A DNA stretch of 64,000 nucleotides from CAWAMR01 sp963783095 (lineage in GTDB: Bacteria; Planctomycetota; Planctomycetia; Gemmatales; Gemmataceae). Shown here one piece after another: positions 31,397-38,565 of this stretch. How positions within the stretch are numbered: the first letter of the stretch is position 1; every line of letters begins with the position of its first letter. A program made the position numbers and the translations under genes. The notes beneath the pieces are model-generated. The model did not search any database and had not been told where the DNA came from. It saw nothing but the letters and a program-made list of their open reading frames with translations. The DNA lies in assembly GCA_963783095.1 (NCBI GenBank), contig CAWAMR010000003.1:1-64000 (forward strand), in the 5' to 3' direction.

Positions 31397-33518
31397 TTAC
31401 TTCTTCTCAATCGTCGGCAAATCGGCCAGCGATTCGCTCACCTCGGCATAATGGCTGAATTCCATGCTGAACGATGCCGTACCCGATGTCGCGCCGCGCA
31501 GGTCGCTGGTGTAGCCGAACAGTTTCGCTAGAGGCACCTTCGCTCGGATGATACCTCGACCCTTTTCGCTGCTGATTTCCTCGATCATGCCGCGGCGACG
31601 CGAAATGTCGCCGGTGATCGCTCCCTGATACGTTTCCGGAGACACCACCACTACCGTCATGATCGGTTCCAACAGGACCAGACCCGCCGCCACCTGGGCT
31701 TCCCGGAAGTTTTCCGAGCCGGCGAGCCGGAATGCATCGCCGGAGGAATCGACCGGATGGTACTTGCCAAAGTGCAGTTCCGCCGAGAGATCGACGAACT
31801 GGAAGGGATACTTGGCTCCCTTCTTGGTCATGTTGCGAATACCTTCCTCGACCGATGGAATGTACTCTTTCGGCACCACACCGCCCACGATCGAATTCTT
31901 GAAGTAGATATTGTTCGGATCAGGCTTCTCGCCGTCTTCCGCCATGATCGCATGCCACTTGTCGATCCCTTCCTGGTCGAGCGGGGTGTACTTCACGTTG
32001 ATGACGGCATACTTACCGCTACCGCCCGTCTGCTTGATGTACCGGGTTTCGTAATCGATTGGACGAGCAAACGTCTGACGATAGGCAACACGGGGCTTGC
32101 CCGACGTCACCTTCACGTTGGGGAAGCGGTGCAGCTTCTCGATCGACACTTCCAGGTGCAGTTCACCCATGCCGCTGAGGATGAGATCTTTCGTCTCCTC
32201 ATCGGTGTGGAACTTCAAGGTCGGGTCATCGCGCGTGAGGCGATTGATCGCCTTGGCCATCTGGTCGGAATCGCTCTTGGAATCGGGATAGATCGCCACC
32301 GAAATAACCGGCTTCGGGAAGGTGATCGATTCCAGCGCCACGGTGCACTGCGAGGGAACATAGCGTATTGCCGGTGTAGGTATACTTCAGACCCACGACC
32401 GCAACGATGTCGCCGGGACCGGCCTTTTCGAGCGCGATCCGGCTATCGCCCATCATCCGGTAGAGCCGGGCGATGCGCTCTTCCTTGTTGTGCGTCGTGT
32501 TGAGGACCGTGTCGGCCTGATGAAGTTCGCCAGAATAGATGCGAACGTATACCAGGTCGCCGCTGGAATCGGCCACCGTCTTGAAAGCCAGACCCGAAAA
32601 AGGCTCCTTTTCCTCGGCCTTGCGCACGAGCTTCTCTTTCTCCTTCGACTTCGGGTTGAACCCTTCCACCGGAGGACGATCGAGAGGACTCGGCAAGAAG
32701 TTGACCACCGCATCGAGCAGAATCTGCACGCCGTGGAAATTCTTCGAGGAGCCGCAATAGATGGGCGTGAACTTGCCCTGGAGGGTGCCGGCGCGCAGTG
32801 CTTTCAGCAGCATGTCCTTGGGCACGTCCTTGCCGTCGAGAATCAGTTCGGCCATGTGGTCATCGGCCAACGAAGCGGTTTCGAGCAACTGCTCGCGATA
32901 CTTGTGGGCCACTTCCTGGAACGCAGCAGGAATATCGACGAGCGAATACTTGCGGTTGGTCTTATCGGTGTCATCCTTCAAGACGAACTTGAAGTCGATG
33001 AGGTCGATAATGCCCTTGAAGTCGCTCGACTCGCCGACCGGAATGGTGCAGATGGCCGGGACGACCAGCAATTTCTGCTTCATCTGCTCGATGCAGGCTT
33101 TGAAGTCCGCGCCGAGGCGGTCGAGTTTGTTGATGTAGGCGATGCGGGGCACGCCGTACTTGTTGGACTGGAACCAGACCGTTTCGCTCTGAACTTCGAC
33201 GCCGCCGACCGCGCAGAAGACACCGACCGCGCCGTCCAGGACGCGCAGGCTCCGCTCGACTTCGGCGGTGAAGTCGACGTGACCGGGGGTATCGATGATA
33301 TTGATGGTGTTTTCACCCCAGTCAATCGAAACCGCTGCGGAGTTGATGGTGATACCCTTGGCACGCTCCAGCGGATCGAAATCCGTGGTGGTGTCGCCGT
33401 CATCGACGTCGCCAAACTTGTGTTTGGTGCCGCTGTAATAAAGAATTCGCTCGGTTGTGGTGGTTTTACCCGCGTCAACGTGTGCGATAATGCCGATGTT
33501 ACGAAGTTTTTCGAGCAT
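31397..33518 (-). CDS. fusA: Elongation factor G (one frameshift)
   Basis: Translocase GTPase of the ribosome, cytosolic. The start at 33518 gives MLEKLRNIGIIAHVDAGKTT, the canonical beginning; the upstream extension is spurious. GTPase motifs: AHVDAGKTTTTE (G1), RAKGITI (G2), DTPGHVDF (G3), INKLDR (G4). Domain II-V features: GMGELHLEVSIEKL, RVAYRQT and REAQVAAGLVLLEPIM. The two halves are joined by one frame change near 32358 (TLCS then QCTVALESIT). About 706 residues, normal for EF-G. If this is the cell's main EF-G the break must be a sequencing indel. A bacterial genome may carry several EF-G paralogues, so a decayed copy cannot be excluded. A structured leader precedes it. Confidence 0.93.
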
Positions 33519-33956
33519 GGAATCTGGCCAATTCGAGGGCCTGCCGGCTCCTCTCAAGTGACAAAAGAATGCAACTACGAAGCGCACGCTACGCTTCGTC
33601 GGAAACCGCCCAAGTGGCAGTTGCATTCAACCAATTATTGGACCATATGGGGAGATTCAAGGTTCAGACCGAATCTGAATCCACAAGAAAGAAATCAACC
33701 TGGACATCCCCATTCTTGGAGACGAGTGAAATCCGTTCAGGGAGGCAACGGTCTACCCGTTAGACTAGTATTGTAGCAAGGGTCTGCGCCGCGTCCAGAC
33801 GGACCTTATGAACATTCGATGAAAAACCGCGCACAAAGGATTCAGGGAATTGACCGATTGAACACCAATGAACACCTTGAACCTTGAAGGATAGGTGTGG
33901 AACGAACCGGCGATTGGTGGTATAACTGCGATGAGGATTTGTGGAGGGTAAAGGCA
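33519..33956. other. Divergent promoter region with structured fusA leader
   Basis: Read toward fusA, GAATGCAACT (33619-33628) pairs with AGTTGCATTC (33567-33576). Inside it, ACGAAGCG and CGCTTCGT (33577-33599) form an 8-bp hairpin stacked on the outer stem, followed by TTTTG. This lies about 50-110 bases upstream of the fusA ATG and could be a regulatory leader. The rest of the 438-bp gap shows no gene; a tRNA-like look around 33730 lacks a T-loop. Confidence 0.55.
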
Positions 33957-34208
33957 ATGTCAATGATATCCCTGGAAGAAGCAGCCACTCGACTCGGGCT
34001 TTCCGCCGAAGCAATTGAGGAATGGGCCGAACAAGGCTTGCTTCATGTCCAAAGTGTTGTCCCTGTCCGTGAAGGGCCGCCTGTATATACGGCGGGATTG
34101 GGAGTGCCAGAGCAACAAGTCGATGAGGACGAACTTGCCCAGGTCGCCGAAAGCCTGGGCTGGTTGCAACTGTCAGCTGAATCCTGGGATGATGACGAGG
34201 TGGAATAA
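33957..34208 (+). CDS. HTH (MerR/excisionase-like) antitoxin
   Basis: 83 residues. ATG at 33957 with GGAGG twelve bases upstream. The N-terminus MISLEEAATRLGLSAEAIEE is a helix-turn-helix typical of DNA-binding excisionase/MerR-type domains, followed by WAEQGLLHVQ. The acidic C-terminus (ESWDDDEVE) could wrap the toxin. Its stop codon overlaps the toxin ATG by one base (TAATG). Antitoxin identity is inferred from that overlap with a MazF-type toxin; such pairs usually autorepress their promoter. Confidence 0.75.
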   Translation: MSMISLEEAATRLGLSAEAIEEWAEQGLLHVQSVVPVREGPPVYTAGLGVPEQQVDEDELAQVAESLGWLQLSAESWDDDEVE

Positions 34209-34558
34209 TGGCGGCTCGGCATCCATATCAGCGCGGGGATGTGGTACTCGTTCAATTCCCATTCAGTGGCCTAAGTGGCAAGAAAGACCGTCCCGCTGTG
34301 GTGGTCAGCACCGACCCCTATCATGATGATTGGGATGAATTGCTCGTTGTCGCAATCACCTCCCGGCCTCCAAAAACCGTGCGCACAACCGATTGCGCCC
34401 TGGAAGACTGGAAGACAGCAGGATTGCACCAGCCTTCCTGGGTTCGTTCTCACATGGCCACTGTGCAGCGCACTCTCATTATCAGAAAACTCGGGAATCT
34501 AACGGATCGCGATTTGAAAGCTGTTGAGGAGTGTCTACGACATTCTCTTGGCCTCTAA
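34208..34558 (+). CDS. PemK/MazF-type endoribonuclease toxin
   Basis: 116 residues. Family marks: RGDVVLVQFPFSG at the N-terminus, KKDRPAVVVSTD, LLVVAITSRPP, and the C-terminal LTDRDLKAVEECLRHSLGL. MazF-fold toxins cut mRNA at short sequences. Start overlaps the antitoxin stop. Intact frame. Confidence 0.88.
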   Translation: MAARHPYQRGDVVLVQFPFSGLSGKKDRPAVVVSTDPYHDDWDELLVVAITSRPPKTVRTTDCALEDWKTAGLHQPSWVRSHMATVQRTLIIRKLGNLTDRDLKAVEECLRHSLGL

Positions 34559-34715
34559 GTCGAAGCCAACATGCTGCCGCCGCGAAATCGGCGCAAAGGT
34601 TTGATGTGCTCTTTCCGAGGATTTTACACATTTTTCCTGTGCAACGCTGATTGCAGTCCGTGTCTTCTGAGGTTAGAGTGTTCTTATTCCAACCCGCCTA
34701 CCGGGAGATTCTATC

Positions 34716-35012
34716 ATGTGGCGACAAGGCGACATTTTCATCGCGCAAGTGAAAACCATACCATCCACCGCAAAACTACTCCCGCATTGCATCCTTGCAG
34801 AAGGTGAAATGACGGGGCATTCGCATCGAATCGCCGATATCAAGACTGCGCAACTCTTCGCCGATGGGTCCGAGCGTTTTCTGCGCGTTCTCGCCGATTC
34901 AGCGGAACTGATTCATCAGGAGCACGGCCCCATTACCCTGCTTCGCGGCGATTATCGAGTCTGGCCGCAACGGGAATACACTCCAGAGGCAATTCGGATC
35001 GTTCGGGATTGA
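34716..35012 (+). CDS. Conserved small RQGD protein, possible partner of the DUF6745 protein
   Basis: 98 residues, ATG at 34716 with GGGAG ten bases upstream. It begins MWRQGDIFIAQVK and contains LAEGEMTGHSHRI, LIHQEHGPITLLRGDY and ends QREYTPEAIRIVRD. I recognise this as a conserved uncharacterised family, beta-rich with a conserved GHxHRI and EHGPI. I recall such genes beside DUF6745/LRR genes, as here, where the next gene is 200 bp downstream. Histidines in the two motifs could be a metal site. Function unknown. Confidence 0.7.
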   Translation: MWRQGDIFIAQVKTIPSTAKLLPHCILAEGEMTGHSHRIADIKTAQLFADGSERFLRVLADSAELIHQEHGPITLLRGDYRVWPQREYTPEAIRIVRD

Positions 35013-35075
35013 TACAAATCGCTTTCCTTCAGAGCGGCCCACATCAAAAGGGGCCGGTCAATCCGTCTTGGTCTA

Positions 35076-35129
35076 GTCCTAATCGCAATCATACTCGGAT
35101 TCGAATCCGAGTATGATTGCGATTAGGAC
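35076..35129. repeat. 54-bp perfect palindrome
   Basis: The arms 35076-35102 and 35103-35129 are exact reverse complements with no spacer; the centre is GGATTCGAATCC. It lies about 80 bp before the GTG of the LRR-DUF6745 gene and about 60 bp after the preceding stop. It may be a recombination product, a regulator site, or a hairpin terminator for the upstream gene. Confidence 0.9.
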
Positions 35130-35168
35130 GGTTCGCCAAGTTTGCGTGAAAAGTGAGCGAGGCCAATC

Positions 35169-35202
35169 GTAACAAAAAATGGCCTCTACTCAGAATCGGA
35201 GG
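35169..35202 (+). promoter_or_regulatory. Leader motif and ribosome site shared with 146-179
   Basis: GTAACAAAAAATGGCCTCTA and the following CTCAGAATCGGAGG end in a strong GGAGG placed eight bases before the GTG at 35211. The match to 146-179 suggests a conserved promoter-leader for this gene family. Function inferred only from conservation and position. Confidence 0.5.
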
Positions 35203-35210
35203 ACCGAATT

Positions 35211-36276
35211 GTGGCTAAATCCAATACCATCCCCTCATTGAAAGATCAAATCCTGGCGGGGAATGTACCCGACGAGATGTCCGGCGACGGCACCTTACGT
35301 TTTCATAAAGAGAATCGTCTCCGGACGTTGCCGGTTGGATTAGCCGCGCCGTTTGTCCTTACGGGAATGCGTCAATCTGAGGGAGTTGCCGCAGGGGCTT
35401 CGGGTGCGAAGTCTGGAAATCCTCGATTGTCCAAAGATCTCCTCCTTGCCATCCGGTTTGCACTGTTATGAGTTGATAGCTCGGAACTCGAATCTCACCG
35501 CATGCCCCGAAGATCTCAAGGTCGATTATCGGCTCGATCTTTCCGGCTCAACGCAATTGACCTCACTTCCGGATAATCTGAAAGTCGGGACGCTCGACTT
35601 GCGAGGCTGCGTGAACCTTACCGAGCTACCCCAAGCTTTAGATGTCTGTTTCCTCGACCTCACCGGCTGCGTCAAGCTGGCAAAATGGCCCAAGAGTCTT
35701 CAGATGAACATCGGCAGACTCAATTTGAGCGGTTGCAGACTGATTCGCAATCTGCCTCCTGGCTTGTCCGACGTGGCCCAGTTGAACCTTAGCGATTGCC
35801 CTCTCATTCAAAAACTGCCCGCCGATCTTCAAGTCCGTTCCTGGATCGATGTCGGCGGGAGCGGGTTGAAGTCATTGCCCCGGAAAATGGCGGGAACGCC
35901 GATTCGCTGGCGCGGCGTGGGCGTCAATGAGCGGATTGCGTTTCGGCCCGAGACGATCACGATTGAAGAAATTCTCGCCGAGGCCAACGCCGAAGTTCGA
36001 CGAGTCATGATCGAACGAGTCGGTTTCGACTGGTTCGTTCAACATGCCAAGGCCGAGGAACTCGACCGAGATCGCGACCCGGGTGGTGAACGCCGGCTCC
36101 TGCGAATCCCGCTGGAGAACGACGAGCCGATCGTTTGCGTTTCAGTCCTGTGCCCGTCAACCGGACGGCAATACGTCCTTCGAGTCCCTCCGACCATCAC
36201 AACTTGCCGTGGCGCAATCGCCTGGACCGCTGGGTTTGACGATCCGAACGACTATCGGCCCCGGATCGAAACTTGA
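35211..36276 (+). CDS. LRR protein with C-terminal DUF6745-like domain (one frameshift)
   Basis: GTG at 35211 (VAKSNTIPSLKDQILAG). A frame change near 35360 joins it to the ORF ending at 36276; about 354 residues. The middle is made of short LRRs of the form LRECVNLRELPQGLRVRSLE, LDLSGSTQLTSLPDNLKVG and LDLRGCVNLTELPQALDV. The last 100 residues hold TIEEILAEANAEVRRVMIER, DEPIVCVSVLCPSTGRQYVL, RVPPTITTCRGAIAWT and end RPRIET, which I read as a DUF6745-type domain. The 3' end overlaps the stop of the convergent STM4011-type gene by 25 bp. No signal peptide or membrane helix, so cytosolic. The link to the radical SAM cluster is inferred from position. Confidence 0.75.
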
Positions 36277-37172
36277 AGGAGAGGAGTCATCTGAGCTGGG
36301 GTGCGGTAATCCGATGGGTGTTCCGGAATGCGTTCCAGTACCCCTGAGCCGAAGACACCGTAGAGTTGCAAGTCATCGAGATGAACGTAACCGATGTGGC
36401 AGCCACACGTGAGATTCGTACACGAGCGTTCGCGCAGGATGCTCTCCAAATCGGATGTATAAAGGTTGCCAATTGGCTCTCGGATGAAGTGACAGCGTCG
36501 AACAGTTCCTTCACCATCCACCGCAACAACCGAAGCTCCGGCCCGGCACGACTTACCCAAGCTGGGGTGGCGCTGGTTGTTGAAGGGAAAAAGCGGATCG
36601 ATGGCGGTCAACCATTCTACCTCTTCCGGTTGATAATACGCGGGCCTGTCTTTGTACGCATTGATCCACAGATAGATCGATTGGGGCAATTGTGAGCGCA
36701 TGCGCTCGATCTGCGGAAAGTGTTCGCGCAAGCCAACGATGCCCACGCTGAATCGGGTACCCCGCGCGAGCAATTCACAGCAGCGCCCCAGGAACTTTTC
36801 GTGCGTTACCTGTGATGGATGGTAAGTCGCCCAAAGAGCCAGTTTGGCCTTGTCGCAACGCTCGACCCACGACAGGGAGCAAGCCAGGTTCGTTTGCACG
36901 GCAGTCTTTAATACCTGAGGCAGACCACCAAGACGGATAAGCGCTTCCCGATACCACGATCGGGTCAGTGCTTCCCCCCACGGCGTAAACAGAATTCCCA
37001 GTCGATCTTCAGCGGGGCGTGCGGCGACCCAATCCACAAAGCGCTCGAGTGCAACGCGATCCTGGTGCAACTCCGCAGCGCTCTCCTGGTGCTTGGCGAA
37101 CGGGCAATAGGCACATTCGTAATTGCAACTCGAAAGTGGTCCGCGGTAAAGTAAAGAAAGCCTCATTGCCAT
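36252..37172 (-). CDS. STM4011-family radical SAM protein
   Basis: 306 residues, intact. MAMRLSLLYRGPLSSCNYEC holds the start of the [4Fe-4S] site: CNYECAYC gives the radical SAM CxxxCxxC. The following CPFAKHQESAAEL, GILFTPWGEALTRSWYREAL and LVCGC-like C-terminal cysteines (NLTCGCHIGYVHL) are consistent with the NCBIfam STM4011 family, one of a set of co-occurring proteins of unknown pathway first named from Salmonella locus tags. Extra cysteines near the C-terminus could bind a second cluster. The start overlaps the STM4012 stop by 10 bases, showing operon structure. Confidence 0.85.
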   Translation of the reverse strand: MAMRLSLLYRGPLSSCNYECAYCPFAKHQESAAELHQDRVALERFVDWVAARPAEDRLGILFTPWGEALTRSWYREALIRLGGLPQVLKTAVQTNLACSLSWVERCDKAKLALWATYHPSQVTHEKFLGRCCELLARGTRFSVGIVGLREHFPQIERMRSQLPQSIYLWINAYKDRPAYYQPEEVEWLTAIDPLFPFNNQRHPSLGKSCRAGASVVAVDGEGTVRRCHFIREPIGNLYTSDLESILRERSCTNLTCGCHIGYVHLDDLQLYGVFGSGVLERIPEHPSDYRTPAQMTPLLQVSIRGR

Positions 37173-38485
37173 TCGTAATCCTCCATCCGACTGCGCACTC
37201 TATCGGAATAGAACCAGGGTCCAATGGCGTCAGACCTTTCCAGTCCCATCTCCGTGAGGGAGATCGTTTCTCCATTCGCTTCGACCAGTTCAAGTTCGAA
37301 TAATTCAGCGAGTTGTGGAAAGTCATCCTCGGCGGCACTGCCGAAACGTTGGCGATAGTGTCGCAGCGATAGTCCATCCCGAGTTAGTATCGACTGCATC
37401 AAGAAACGTCGGCGCTGTTCGTCGGCATCAAGGACAAAGCCGTAGTCGATCGTTGAGAATGAAGCGACAGACCGTTTGGTAAATTCGACGATCAACTCCC
37501 GAACGCGCTTCTGCCGAACGCCGTATTCGGTCGATGAATGAACGGTGCGCGAATAGGATCGCGCGCCACACCCAAGCCCAAGCATGCCGTCGTCTTGACA
37601 GCAATAGGCCGGCCCATCTACCACTGGTGCGTGCCTGGCACGGAACATTCGCATCGAAATCTGTTCGTAGCCTTCTTCCAGCAAGAATTCGCGAGCAGCA
37701 CGGTAACAATCCAGCCGAAAGTCGTCCCACGATCGCGGTGATAGTCCAAGCAAGGTCAGCGGGCGAACATAGAGCGGATAAAGATAGAGTTCTTCCGGAA
37801 AATACCGCAGCGCTGCACGAAGCGACTTCATCCACGAAGCGACTGACTGTTCGGGCAGGCCGTAAATCAAATCGATATTCAGAATCGGAAAACTCACCGC
37901 GCGAATGCGTTCGAGAGCCTGCTCAATATGTGCGGGTTGCTGCGGACGAGCGGCCGCGCTCGTCTCACTCTCGATGAAACTTTGCACCCCCATGCTCAGA
38001 CGAGTGACGCCTCGATCCCGCAGAATCTTCAGTTTGTCCCAGTCGGAGGTTGTGGGCGATGTCTCGACGGAAATGGGCAGTTGATCTTGGTGTGGTCCCA
38101 GCAAACGGTCCGCGATATCGAACATGCGCGTCAATTGAGCATGGTCCAAATAGGTGGGAGTCCCGCCACCGATCGCAAAACGGCCAAAGGTGCTCGTGCC
38201 CAACGCTTCGGAGCCGGCGATGGCTTGCCGTTCCAGCGCCTTCAAATACTCATCGACCATTCCCTCTTCGGGGCGAGCTTGCGTGAAGAGATTGCAGAAC
38301 CCGCAACGCATCTCGCAGAAAGGGATGTGAACGTAGAGAAAACGCCCCTGGTTCGGTTCGTCGCGCCAGACATCTTTCAGCGGCAATGGCTGCTGAAACG
38401 GTCGGTACGCTGTCTTGTGAGGATAGGCATAGACATAGCCCAGATACGGCGAACGGGTCAGAAGCGGATGATCGATCGTCGGCAT
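37163..38485 (-). CDS. STM4012-family radical SAM protein (HemN-like)
   Basis: 440 residues, intact; start at 38485 (MPTIDHPLLTRSPYLGYVYA) with AAAGG before it. The HemN-type signature FLYVHIPFCEMRCGFCNLF contains the CxxxCxxC iron-sulfur site. FAIGGGTPTYL, ISVETSPTTSDWDKL, RLSMGVQSF and NIDLIYGLPEQS follow the coproporphyrinogen-oxidase-like fold. The family is separate from true HemN and occurs only within the STM4011-4015 set, so a haem role should not be assumed. It follows the STM4014-4013 gene; the intervening 78 bp is mostly a REP-like insertion. Confidence 0.87.
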   Translation of the reverse strand: MPTIDHPLLTRSPYLGYVYAYPHKTAYRPFQQPLPLKDVWRDEPNQGRFLYVHIPFCEMRCGFCNLFTQARPEEGMVDEYLKALERQAIAGSEALGTSTFGRFAIGGGTPTYLDHAQLTRMFDIADRLLGPHQDQLPISVETSPTTSDWDKLKILRDRGVTRLSMGVQSFIESETSAAARPQQPAHIEQALERIRAVSFPILNIDLIYGLPEQSVASWMKSLRAALRYFPEELYLYPLYVRPLTLLGLSPRSWDDFRLDCYRAAREFLLEEGYEQISMRMFRARHAPVVDGPAYCCQDDGMLGLGCGARSYSRTVHSSTEYGVRQKRVRELIVEFTKRSVASFSTIDYGFVLDADEQRRRFLMQSILTRDGLSLRHYRQRFGSAAEDDFPQLAELFELELVEANGETISLTEMGLERSDAIGPWFYSDRVRSRMEDYEWQ

Positions 38486-38513
38486 GATTTCAGCCTTTCG
38501 GCAACAAGAACTC

Positions 38514-38565
38514 CACGTAGGACGGGCTTCCCAGCCGGTCTTAGACGGCCTGGAAGGCCGTCCTA
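38514..38565. mobile_element. 52-bp REP-like palindromic insertion with 12-bp target duplication
   Basis: CAACAAGAACTC occurs at 38502-38513 and again at 38566-38577, flanking a 52-bp element. The element has TAGGACGG and CCGTCCTA ends (38518-38525, 38558-38565) and two internal hairpins, one of them the perfect GACGGCCT-GGA-AGGCCGTC. On the minus strand the element's first codon is the TAG stop of the STM4013 part. Removing the insertion would extend that protein by PKG to a TGA four bases before the STM4012 ATG. Confidence 0.85.

Noticed and set aside
32490..33776. 428-codon plus-strand ORF opposite fusA
   Set aside because: Antisense shadow of EF-G, whose GTPase motifs fix the true strand.
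33700..33780. tRNA-like hairpins (CCGTT...AACGG and GTCTA...TAGAC)
   Set aside because: No T-arm with a GTTCRA loop, no acceptor stem and no CCA-compatible end; not a tRNA.
37163..38485. Coproporphyrinogen III dehydrogenase (HemN/HemW)
   Set aside because: The CxxxCxxC region is HemN-like, but the context (STM4011, STM4013, STM4014, STM4015) and overall features fit the STM4012 family, so a haem role is not supported.
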